NCBI GenBank assembly: GCA_036154155.1
Contig: JAYZLP010000020.1
Location: 15,249 to 79,248, forward strand
Source of the DNA: MGIIb-O5 sp036154155
Lineage (GTDB): Archaea > Thermoplasmatota > Poseidoniia > Poseidoniales > Thalassarchaeaceae
Direction of reading: 5' to 3'
Length of the DNA: 64,000 nt
Shown: in pieces, positions 35,234 to 42,801 of the stretch
Position numbering within the stretch: the first letter of the stretch is position 1
Layout: the number at the start of each line of letters is the position of its first letter
Translations under genes and position numbers: made by a program
Notes under the pieces: generated by a model
What the model was told of the DNA's origin: nothing
Seen by the model: the letters and a program-made list of their open reading frames with translations, nothing else
Databases searched by the model: none

Positions 35234-35503
35234 ATGGACGAGCATTACCATGCTGGCGGACCAGCTATCAAGGTCAGCATGCTATTCTTCGGGCCATTGG
35301 CAGAGAGGTTCGGTCAAAGAGAGGTCACGGTATCATTGGACGCCGGTACAACAACCTCTCAGTTGGTCGAGAGATTCGATCTCAGTGAGATGCTAGAATT
35401 TGGACTGAGGATCGCTATCGATGGTGAGATGGACGCAGATATGGACAAACCCCTATCCGATTCATCAGAGGTTGCATTCCTCCCGCCTGTTTCCGGAGGC
35501 TAG
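35234..35503 (+). CDS. moaD: MoaD/SAMP1-like sulfur carrier or protein modifier
   Basis: An 89-residue beta-grasp protein with MoaD features: VSMLFFGPLAERFGQ, DAGTTTSQLVERF and a C-terminal VAFLPPVSGG. The diglycine end is the site of adenylation and thiocarboxylation. It may feed sulfur to molybdopterin synthase or act as a SAMP1-type modifier; no other molybdopterin gene is in the window. It starts at ATG 35234. Confidence 0.8.
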   Translation: MDEHYHAGGPAIKVSMLFFGPLAERFGQREVTVSLDAGTTTSQLVERFDLSEMLEFGLRIAIDGEMDADMDKPLSDSSEVAFLPPVSGG

Positions 35504-35558
35504 GGAGTTTAACTCCGAAGCATTCAACCGAGTAATCCCCCTCGAGAGTACGGTAGAC

Positions 35559-35768
35559 ATGGCATTGGGAGCCCCTGAGGCAATAATCATCGTGATTTTC
35601 GGAATACTGGTTTTTGGGGCAGATAAGATACCCAAACTGGCTAGAAATGTCGGTAGGGCCAAAGGAGAGTTCCAGCAAGGAATCATGGAAACCACATCGG
35701 CATCTTCTGCCGAGGAAGACATGGACAGGGGCGGCATGACAGAAGAAGTCGCATCCGAGTCTGAGTAG
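35559..35768 (+). CDS. tatA: Twin-arginine translocase protein TatA/E
   Basis: A 69-residue protein with one N-terminal helix and an amphipathic helix separated by the FGADKIPKLARNVGRAKGEF hinge typical of TatA, then a short acidic tail. It forms the pore part of the Tat system for exporting folded proteins. The start is ATG 35559; the frame upstream overlaps moaD in another phase and shows no similarity. No tatC is visible here. Its stop touches the stop side of convergent nob1. Confidence 0.9.
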   Translation: MALGAPEAIIIVIFGILVFGADKIPKLARNVGRAKGEFQQGIMETTSASSAEEDMDRGGMTEEVASESE

Positions 35769-36263
35769 TCAAATTTTCTTCAACTTCATTTCAGAACCAC
35801 ATTCCGGGCATTGCCCAAATTCAGAGCGCCTTAGATTAGGTGATTTCGGAGGAGATTTACTGGCTTTACACCCAATACAACGCAGCTCCCATTTCCAAGC
35901 CTCGGAGATTCCCTCTTCCCCAATCCCCCTCCACTCGACCCCTATTGACGATGAGACGTTCTGCATCCTGTAGTCATCGGTCACAAGTATTGCGGATTTT
36001 TCATGCGCAAGGGCGATCAGTGAGAGGTCTATTGCCGAAAGTCCTGACATGTCTCCCGATTTTATCGCTGCGTCTGTGGCCACTTCAAGGGATGCTTCCC
36101 CTGGCTCCATCCGGATTGCCCCCATGGACTCTAGAATCTCGCCCCTGTCTGGAGAAATACGCTGCAATTCCGACTCTTGCCCCGGTACAATCAGAGAATC
36201 AATGATTGCTGATATCGGCCACTCAATCAGTGCCGACGTGTCCAGTACAAACACGTCCGCCAT
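35769..36263 (-). CDS. nob1: rRNA maturation endonuclease Nob1
   Basis: A 164-residue protein: a PIN domain (Asp8 in VLDTSALIEW, acidic pair in ILVTDDYRM near 94-99) followed by a zinc ribbon (Cys129, Cys132, Cys152, Cys155) ending in GSEMKLKKI. This domain order identifies Nob1, which trims the 3' end of 16S rRNA. The start is taken at ATG 36263 (MADVFVLD). A longer open frame upstream would be antisense to the next gene and lacks similarity. Confidence 0.92.
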   Translation of the reverse strand: MADVFVLDTSALIEWPISAIIDSLIVPGQESELQRISPDRGEILESMGAIRMEPGEASLEVATDAAIKSGDMSGLSAIDLSLIALAHEKSAILVTDDYRMQNVSSSIGVEWRGIGEEGISEAWKWELRCIGCKASKSPPKSPNLRRSEFGQCPECGSEMKLKKI

Positions 36264-36332
36264 GTTGCTCGCTGCCTGCCTCTCCCTTTCATGACTGTCG
36301 ATTACTTGGAAGAGGTGTCTCGGAACCACCAG

Positions 36333-36341
36333 TTCATTATA
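36333..36341 (+). promoter_or_regulatory. TATA-like box before the VTT-domain gene
   Basis: ttcattata is centred about 27 bases before the ATG at 36364, so the transcript is probably leaderless. Confidence 0.4.
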
Positions 36342-36363
36342 GCCATGCCCGGGACGGCCATGC

Positions 36364-36957
36364 ATGAGTGCCATTGTCTCGCAGGAGATGATTGATTCAG
36401 TCATTGATTGGGCGGATGGCCTAGGATTACTCGGTTTGGCGGCCCTTTCTTCATCTGAGGCTGCCCTACAGCCCATCCCTCCAGATCCCTTAGTTTGGAA
36501 AATGGTTCTTGATGCGGACACTGGATTTGGCATTGCTACAGTAGTTACAGTGGCCGTTCTCTCGAGTGTAATGGGAGCTGTCTTGGGGTACGCAATCGGG
36601 ATGTATGCAGGCGGCTGGGTTTTGGATAGGCTAGTCCCCGAATCAACCATTAAGAGGCTAAATGTGCTGATGGAGAGGTACGGAGCGGCTGGAATTTTCA
36701 TTGCAGCAGTCTCTCCAATTCCATACAAGGCTCTTGCATGGATAGCTGGGGCCGGTCGAATGGACCTGCGCGTTTTCGTTGCTGCTGGAATTTTCGGCAG
36801 AAGCCTCAGATTTGGAATCCCTGGATTATTACTTGGGGCATATGGCGAATCAATGGTTGAATCACTAAACTGGTTAAACTTCTCACTAGTGTCCTTTGCA
36901 GGACTATTTGTTGTAATTCCAGCAGCTAGATGGTGGAACTCATTACTCGAAGAATAG
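36364..36957 (+). CDS. YqaA/DedA-type VTT-domain membrane protein
   Basis: A 197-residue membrane protein with about four to five hydrophobic segments. The central block AVLGYAIGMYAGG, then VSPIPYKALAWIAGAG and the FGRSLRFGIPG motif are characteristic of the SNARE-associated/DedA (VTT) family, YqaA branch. Members act in membrane homeostasis or lipid scrambling in other organisms; the role here is unknown. Confidence 0.8.
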   Translation: MSAIVSQEMIDSVIDWADGLGLLGLAALSSSEAALQPIPPDPLVWKMVLDADTGFGIATVVTVAVLSSVMGAVLGYAIGMYAGGWVLDRLVPESTIKRLNVLMERYGAAGIFIAAVSPIPYKALAWIAGAGRMDLRVFVAAGIFGRSLRFGIPGLLLGAYGESMVESLNWLNFSLVSFAGLFVVIPAARWWNSLLEE

Positions 36958-37019
36958 GTACTAGTGACAATATTGATTCCCGATTCGATTATGTGGTAGT
37001 GACATCTCGGAAGAGTACA

Positions 37020-37097
37020 GCTCGCGTGGTGTAGTCCGGCCCATCATACTGGGTTTTCGATCCGGCGACCCGGGTTCGAATCCCGGCGCGAGCACCA
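37020..37097 (+). tRNA. tRNA-Glu (TTC), CCA encoded
   Basis: Acceptor gctcgcg/cgcgagc, anticodon stem ctggg/tccgg with loop ttttcga (TTC), T-stem ccggg/cccgg and CCA at 37095-37097. A TATA-like cgattatg is about 30 bases upstream. Confidence 0.93.
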
Positions 37098-37100
37098 ATA

Positions 37101-37550
37101 TCAGTCAACTTCGTGAACATCTGTGTTCAGATTCATTTGAGAAGCCATTTCTATTACAATTCTGGTCCACTTGCTAGTAGGGGAAGGCAAGGCCAATACG
37201 TGGGTAGCAGAATTGAGAATCTTCTCGGTAAGTGAGTTCGGCGCCTCAGGCCTCCCCCTGTCTAGAAGGCCCGTTTTTGGATCGTTCCACTCCTCAGTGA
37301 AAACAGCGATGGGAATTGAATTGTTGTCGGACCATCTCTCTGCCATGTAGTCGACCCCACTCGCGCCACCTACAATGATCAAGTCCGGGTAACCGTAATT
37401 ATCAATCCACGTGCCCATCGCTTCTTCGAATTTACGATAGTCATAGAACCTACTTGAACCGACGACTGCCAGATTGATTATCGACCCATCTTTGTTCAAG
37501 TCACGACTGCCTAGGCGCTCGACGATATCTTGCCCCCGTCCGCCTTCCAT
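37101..37550 (-). CDS. DUF2493/YspA-like SLOG-family protein
   Basis: A 149-residue Rossmann-like protein. It has INLAVVGSSRFYDYRKFEEAM, then LIIVGGASGVDYMAERWS and VLALPSPTSKWT, the pattern of the cpYpsA-related SLOG family (DUF2493). SLOG proteins bind nucleotides or related ligands; this one has no assigned reaction. The start is ATG 37550 (MEGGRGQD). The stop is 3 bases from the tRNA-Glu CCA. Confidence 0.7.
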   Translation of the reverse strand: MEGGRGQDIVERLGSRDLNKDGSIINLAVVGSSRFYDYRKFEEAMGTWIDNYGYPDLIIVGGASGVDYMAERWSDNNSIPIAVFTEEWNDPKTGLLDRGRPEAPNSLTEKILNSATHVLALPSPTSKWTRIVIEMASQMNLNTDVHEVD

Positions 37551-37690
37551 ACTAGTTGCCGATGAGGGTGCCCAACAATAAACCTCCCCCGAAGAATGGC
37601 AATCAGGGGCAATATTGCATAAGTTAGTCAAGCTATGAAAACAACATTCTTCACTAAAGTACTGAATATTTTTTCAGCAAGTGAGTTGAT

Positions 37691-38956
37691 ATGTCTCCCC
37701 CCAGCCCCTCGGCCCGGGGTGTTACCATAGCGTTAGATGTGGAGGAAATTCGCTCACACTTCCCGATCCTGCATAGAATTCTTCCCAATGGAAAACCCTT
37801 GGTCTACTTCGACAATGCGGCAACGTCACAAAAGCCCCTGGTAGTCATAGACGCAATGTCTGATTTCTACAAGCAGTACCACGCAAACGCCCACAGGGCT
37901 AACCATACATTGGCCGATGAATCAACAGCCGCTCTCGAGAGTGCCAGGGACAGGATAGCTACATTCTTCGGGACAAATGAGAATCAGATGATCTACACTG
38001 GTAGCGCAACAGAGGCCATGAATTTAGTAGCATACGGATGGGCTAGGTATAATCTCAAGGAAGGTGACGTTGTAGTCACAACTGAGATGGAGCATCATGC
38101 TAACATCGTGCCCTGGCAGGAGCTTTCCAAGGAGAGGGGAATCGAGCTTAGGTATGTCCCCATTGATACCGAGAAGTTCACTCTCGACTATGATGCCATG
38201 GAAGTGGCGATTCAGGGCGCTTCATTGGTTTGTGTTGGGCACGTTAGTAATGTCCTAGGAGTTCGCAATGAAATTGAGAGGGTAATTGAGATGGCTCACT
38301 CTGAGGGTGCCAGAGTTGCACTGGACAGTGCTCAGGGGGCACCGCATGAGAGGATTAATTTCGATGAACTGGGAGCTGATTTCTGCTCTATAGCGGCACA
38401 CAAAATGGCTGGACCAACTGGAATTGGATGCTTGCTTGTAAGGCCCGAAGCCCTCTCAGAGATGGGGCCATTTTTGACAGGCGGATCAATAGTCAAGAGA
38501 GTCTCAAAAGAAGACACGCTTTTCCAAGATGGATATGCAATGTTCGAGACCGGAACTCCGAGGATGGCAGAGGCCATAGGTTGGCATGCCGCTGTTGATT
38601 GGTTGGAGGAAAATATCGACTTCGACGAGGCACACGAACACGTACATGGAATCGCTTCTTGGATGGCTTCGGAGATGCGGGAAATCCCTGGAATTACCGT
38701 ATTCGGGAATCCTGAAATGGAAGAGGCGATCGGAGTTGTTTCGTTCTTACACGATACTATTCAAGCACAAGATCTAGGATACCTCCTCGATGCTGGGGGT
38801 TTCGCCGTGAGGACGGGGCATCATTGCGCTCAGCCATTGATGGAGGCCATGGGAGTAGGCTCAACAAATCGAGCCTCAGTGTGGTTCTACAATACTATGG
38901 AAGAGGCGGAGGCGTTTGTTTCCCACTTGAGAAATGTCGTTGAAAGGTTCTCTTAA
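37691..38956 (+). CDS. sufS: Cysteine desulfurase SufS
   Basis: A 421-residue class V PLP enzyme. It has VYFDNAATSQKP, TTEMEHHANIVPW, the PLP lysine in AAHKMAGPTGIG and the catalytic Cys379 in RTGHHCAQP. It removes sulfur from cysteine for Fe-S cluster assembly, passing it to SufE next door. It is the first gene of a sufS-sufE-DUF59 operon; sufBCD are not in this window. A 140-base AT-rich spacer precedes it, with a small ctgaa/ttcag inverted repeat at 37663-37678. Confidence 0.93.
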   Translation: MSPPSPSARGVTIALDVEEIRSHFPILHRILPNGKPLVYFDNAATSQKPLVVIDAMSDFYKQYHANAHRANHTLADESTAALESARDRIATFFGTNENQMIYTGSATEAMNLVAYGWARYNLKEGDVVVTTEMEHHANIVPWQELSKERGIELRYVPIDTEKFTLDYDAMEVAIQGASLVCVGHVSNVLGVRNEIERVIEMAHSEGARVALDSAQGAPHERINFDELGADFCSIAAHKMAGPTGIGCLLVRPEALSEMGPFLTGGSIVKRVSKEDTLFQDGYAMFETGTPRMAEAIGWHAAVDWLEENIDFDEAHEHVHGIASWMASEMREIPGITVFGNPEMEEAIGVVSFLHDTIQAQDLGYLLDAGGFAVRTGHHCAQPLMEAMGVGSTNRASVWFYNTMEEAEAFVSHLRNVVERFS

Positions 38957-38992
38957 TCTAAATCGAACCCTCGCAATGGTGAAATCCCCACT

Positions 38993-39436
38993 ATGCCTAG
39001 CACCTCCATGGCAGACGAGAGTGAGTGGTCAGATGAGATCATCGAAATTGTCGAGAGATTCCAGTCTTGCTTCGACGACATGGAGAGGCTAGAACTGCTC
39101 TTCGAGTATGCCGAGAAGCACCCCTCGACTCTTCCAATGGAGCTTTGGGATGATGAAAATATGGTCCATGGCTGTCAATCCAGAGCTCATGTGGTATGCT
39201 CTCTTGACAATGAGGGGGGGTTCATGGCCGAGGGAGGCGCCGATGCCCAGATAGTACAAGGCCTAATGGCGATCACTGCAATAGCGGTAAACGGCCAAAC
39301 TCCCGACAAGGTAGCTGAGCACGACCCCACTTACATCGAGGGCATGGGACTCAGTAGGATCCTTACTCCCAGTAGGGCTAATGGATTCATGAACATGGTT
39401 AGGAAGGTCAAAGAAGAGGCATCCTCGCTGATGTGA
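38993..39436 (+). CDS. sufE: Sulfur acceptor protein SufE
   Basis: A 147-residue protein. The active cysteine Cys61 is in the signature HGCQSRAHV, and the following HDPTYIEGMGL and RANGF segments fit SufE. It takes persulfide sulfur from SufS and boosts its activity. SufE is mainly bacterial, so its presence in an archaeon suggests an imported SufSE pair. Confidence 0.9.
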   Translation: MPSTSMADESEWSDEIIEIVERFQSCFDDMERLELLFEYAEKHPSTLPMELWDDENMVHGCQSRAHVVCSLDNEGGFMAEGGADAQIVQGLMAITAIAVNGQTPDKVAEHDPTYIEGMGLSRILTPSRANGFMNMVRKVKEEASSLM

Positions 39437-39445
39437 TGTGGTAAT

Positions 39446-39760
39446 ATGGTAACTGTGTCAGATGTTAGGGACTCCCTCATTGCTGTCGAGGATCCAGAAA
39501 TGAAGATTTCAGTTATTGAATTGGGACTAATTTATGACATTAGGTTAGAGGGGGAGGGAGACTCAACGCACGTGGAGATAGACATGACCCTAACAAGCCC
39601 GGGTTGCCCAATAGCACCGGAACTTATGGCAGCAGTACACAGAGCCGCGGCCCAAACCTCGGGAGTAAAGTCAGCGCATGTGAATCTAACATTCTCCCCC
39701 CTGTGGGATCCCAAGATTCACGCCTCTGAAGATGCAAGAATAGATCTAGGCATATTCTAA
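39446..39760 (+). CDS. DUF59/MIP18-family Fe-S maturation protein (SufT-like)
   Basis: A 104-residue protein of the DUF59 family: VEDPEMKISVIELGLIYDI, then LTSPGCPIAPELMAAV (Cys54) and a C-terminal LTFSPLWDPK. Relatives (SufT, CIA2/MIP18) help deliver Fe-S clusters. It is 9 bases after sufE, completing the small suf operon. The stop overlaps the folD stop region by 4 bases. Confidence 0.88.
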   Translation: MVTVSDVRDSLIAVEDPEMKISVIELGLIYDIRLEGEGDSTHVEIDMTLTSPGCPIAPELMAAVHRAAAQTSGVKSAHVNLTFSPLWDPKIHASEDARIDLGIF

Positions 39761-40629
39761 TTCCCATTCTCGGCTGCTAGAACCGTATTGGACATCAGCA
39801 TTGCTATCGTCATCGGACCAACTCCGCCTGGTACGGGTGTAATGCTCCCCGCGATTTCCCTCGCCCCGTCTTCCACATCCCCCACTAATCGGGTACCACT
39901 GGACCTTGAATCATCATTAATTCGATTAATTCCAACATCGATTACAGTTGAACCGGGCTTAATCCATGAAGACTTTACCATCTCCGGTCTACCAACAGCA
40001 GCAATCAGAATGTCCGCCTCTCTGCAAATTTCTCCCAGTGATTTGGTCTTGGAATGGGCAATGGTGACCGTGGTGTCAACACCTTTCTGGGCAAGCAGGA
40101 TGGAAAGGGGCATCCCAACGATCCTGGATCTTCCAATTACAACGGCCCTCTTTCCCACCAATTCCAGTCCCGAGTGCCTTAGAATCTCCATCACGGCCGA
40201 GGGGGTGCAGGGAACCAATCCATTTCCGTCCCCCATAACAATTCTGCCTAGGTTCGAAGGATGGAATCCGTCAACATCCTTGGTCGGCTCAATCGCCTCA
40301 ATTACGGCAATCTCGTCAATCCCATTAGGAAGCGGACTCTGAACTAGGATCCCATGTACGGATTCATCGCCGTTCAACTTCTGTACAGCTGAAATCACGT
40401 CCTCCTGGTTTACATCGGATGCTAGGTCTATTCGAGTACTGGCTATCCCGACCCTCTCGCATGCCCTCTCTTTATTCCGCACATACACATGACTAGCCGG
40501 GTCATCCCCCACGATAATCACCGCTAAGTGGGGGGTGACTCCTCTCTTGGACAAAGAGAGAATCCTCTCAGAAAGACCATTTTCTATCTCGATACCGAGA
40601 GCCTTGCCGTCAATTATCGCCGCTCCCAT
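39757..40629 (-). CDS. folD: Methylene-THF dehydrogenase/cyclohydrolase FolD
   Basis: A 290-residue bifunctional enzyme. Catalytic Tyr49-x3-Lys53 is in YVRNKERA; QSPLPNGID, KDVDGFHPSNLGR, the Rossmann motif VVIGRSRIVGMPL and the final TPVPGGVGPMTIAML are all present. It interconverts 5,10-methylene- and 10-formyl-tetrahydrofolate, connecting glycine cleavage to purine synthesis, both encoded in this window. Full normal length. Confidence 0.95.
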   Translation of the reverse strand: MGAAIIDGKALGIEIENGLSERILSLSKRGVTPHLAVIIVGDDPASHVYVRNKERACERVGIASTRIDLASDVNQEDVISAVQKLNGDESVHGILVQSPLPNGIDEIAVIEAIEPTKDVDGFHPSNLGRIVMGDGNGLVPCTPSAVMEILRHSGLELVGKRAVVIGRSRIVGMPLSILLAQKGVDTTVTIAHSKTKSLGEICREADILIAAVGRPEMVKSSWIKPGSTVIDVGINRINDDSRSSGTRLVGDVEDGAREIAGSITPVPGGVGPMTIAMLMSNTVLAAENGN

Positions 40630-40673
40630 GTAGGTTCGTCAAGCAACTTCGCTAAGACCTTTCACATGGCTGT

Positions 40674-40750
<77 letters not shown>

Positions 40751-40839
40751 CTGTACCTCACAGGAGACAACTGTTCTTGAACCCTTTAGTCGAACAAACT
40801 CTCCTAGGGGTTGATGCGTAACCTCCTTCTCGGACCGTC

Positions 40840-41247
40840 GTGGCAATTGGCGGGTCGGATCATAGGAGGATTAACGTGGTTATCTCCGCTTGGCTTTGTA
40901 TCGCTATAGGGAGCGCAGTCATTCTTTATTCGAGCTCATCACCATTCGCTCTAGCATTGGCAGCACCCATTTCTATTGCAGGTGTTGTACTGCTTGTAGT
41001 TGGATTGGGAATGAAGGATGAAGGAACAGCGGACCATGAGGTCATCGAAAATTGGGAACCAGAGCCCGATATTCTACCAGATGCAGGAGGGCCGATGTAT
41101 AGGATTGACACCACTTTGGTTGAGCCAATCAGGACCTCGATACTTTGCGGTAGGTGTGGAAATGTGCATTGGCTGGAAGGCGGTAGGCCACATTTTTTTG
41201 AATGCCCTGTTTGTGAGGTAGAATTGTGGAGGGACGAGGAAGAGTAA
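40840..41247 (+). CDS. Membrane protein with C-terminal zinc ribbon
   Basis: A 135-residue protein. Two TM helices (about 13-29 and 35-55) are followed by an acidic linker and a zinc-ribbon-like pair, CGRCG near 103-107 and CPVC near 122-125. Family not recognised. It starts at GTG 40840 and precedes pheS by 66 bases on the same strand. Confidence 0.6.
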   Translation: MAIGGSDHRRINVVISAWLCIAIGSAVILYSSSSPFALALAAPISIAGVVLLVVGLGMKDEGTADHEVIENWEPEPDILPDAGGPMYRIDTTLVEPIRTSILCGRCGNVHWLEGGRPHFFECPVCEVELWRDEEE

Positions 41248-41313
41248 TCAAATCCTTCTTCGGGAACCGTCAAGTGGGAAACTCTACTCGAGAGGCCGGG
41301 GATAATCTTGGAA

Positions 41314-42801
41314 ATGAGTAACAATGAGCGTACATTGCTCAAATTCATGTTATCCGAACCATCCAGAACTTGGACCTTGGACGAACTCCTTTCAGGTGCT
41401 GGCTGGGATGACCAGGTCCATGTCGCAGGCTCGGGAATGGCTCTTTCCGAGTTAGGCCTAGTAACCGTAAATGAAGAAATCGAGGCCTTTGTTTCCCTGG
41501 GCGAAGAGGGTGTGAACGCCCATCGCGAGGGCCTCCTGGAGTTCAGAATTTGGAACTGCCTCTCTTCTCTGCCTGAATCAGAGAGGACGATGGATAGGCT
41601 ATTCGAGGAGGGGTTTGAGCGCCACGAAGCAGGTCCCGGCATAGGCCTACTGAAATCCATGGGGCTTTCAATCGATTCTGGAAGGCTGGTCGTCGAGGAC
41701 GAGATATCAATTTCTAAGCAGATTTCTGTAAGATCAGAATTCATCTCTTCTTTGTCAGAAGGCCCCGTTGCCAAGTTAAAACTAGATGACGAAATGGTTA
41801 GCCATTTCCTGGGGAGGAAGGGATTAATTCTGATCAATGAGGAAACCTCCAGATCTTGGTCACTAACCGATGCCGGCTCATCGATTGAACAATCAGAACT
41901 TGAGCATGTTGAGATGATCGGTGAGGTAACGCCAGAGTTGCTCCAATCAGAAAACTGGAGGGGTGCGAAGTTCAAGCCCTTTGATGTAAATTCACCAGCA
42001 CCAATTCCCATGGGCGGGCGCCCCCATCCCATGCAGGCGTTGATAGAGAGGATAAGACAGGTCTTCTTGGAGATGGGGTTCTCGGAGATAGAGGGGGACT
42101 TTGTGCAGTCTGCAGGATGGAATATGGACGCTCTTTACATCCCGCAATCTCATCCAGCAAGGACCATGCAAGACACCTTCTACCTGTCTGAGCCCAGTCA
42201 AATCGATGTCGATGAACACTATCTCGATCTTTGGTCCAAGGTTCATGAGCACGGACACGACACAGGAAGTAAAGGCTGGGGCGGCTCCTTTGACAAGGAT
42301 GAGTCACGCAAATCATTACTGAGGACTCATACGACTGTAAACACTGTGAGGCACATCGCGGAGAATCCCGATGAACCCTCAAGGGTTTTTGGCATTGGAA
42401 GGGTTTTCCGTCAGGAGACGATCGATCGAACCCACCTTCCTGAATTCCACCAGATTGAGGGGATAATCCACGAGGAAGAAGCTAGCCTTCCGATGCTTAT
42501 CACAACTCTGAAGACGTTCTACTCCAAGATGGGCTACCCAGATGTCCGAGTACGACCCGCCTATTTCCCATACACGGAGCCTAGTGTGGAGGTGGACATC
42601 CTTTGGAGGGGCCAATGGCTTGAGCTAGGGGGGGCTGGAATATTCCGCCCAGAGGTCACGGAGCCGCTAGGCTCCAAGTGGCCCGTGTGTGCATGGGGGA
42701 TGGGGCTAGAGAGACTGGCAATGATTATACTAGACCTGGACGATATACGGCAGTTGTACCAACCAGATCTTGAGAGGTTGAGTCGGATGCCCATACTCTG
42801 A
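41314..42801 (+). CDS. pheS: Phenylalanyl-tRNA synthetase, alpha subunit
   Basis: A 495-residue class II synthetase subunit. An N-terminal winged-helix region (about 1-225) typical of archaeal and eukaryotic forms comes before the catalytic core: RTHTTVNTVRH, motif 2 GRVFRQETIDRTHLPEFHQIEG-type block and motif 3 GMGLERLAM. ATG 41314 is used; a TTG two codons earlier is possible. pheT is not adjacent. The last 77 bases overlap the 3' end of the convergent YHYH gene. Confidence 0.94.
   Translation: MSNNERTLLKFMLSEPSRTWTLDELLSGAGWDDQVHVAGSGMALSELGLVTVNEEIEAFVSLGEEGVNAHREGLLEFRIWNCLSSLPESERTMDRLFEEGFERHEAGPGIGLLKSMGLSIDSGRLVVEDEISISKQISVRSEFISSLSEGPVAKLKLDDEMVSHFLGRKGLILINEETSRSWSLTDAGSSIEQSELEHVEMIGEVTPELLQSENWRGAKFKPFDVNSPAPIPMGGRPHPMQALIERIRQVFLEMGFSEIEGDFVQSAGWNMDALYIPQSHPARTMQDTFYLSEPSQIDVDEHYLDLWSKVHEHGHDTGSKGWGGSFDKDESRKSLLRTHTTVNTVRHIAENPDEPSRVFGIGRVFRQETIDRTHLPEFHQIEGIIHEEEASLPMLITTLKTFYSKMGYPDVRVRPAYFPYTEPSVEVDILWRGQWLELGGAGIFRPEVTEPLGSKWPVCAWGMGLERLAMIILDLDDIRQLYQPDLERLSRMPIL

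Noticed and set aside
36264..36728. Upstream extension of nob1 to a 319-residue protein
   Set aside because: The extra part is antisense to the VTT-domain gene and lacks similarity; Nob1 begins normally at 36263.
37663..37678. ctgaa/ttcag inverted repeat before sufS as an Fe-S regulator operator
   Set aside because: Stem of only five bases in AT-rich DNA; can easily occur by chance, so not listed as a separate site.
40926..42032. 368-residue open frame on the minus strand opposite pheS and the zinc-ribbon gene
   Set aside because: Ser/Pro-rich low-complexity translation with no motif; a byproduct of codon bias opposite two convincing genes.
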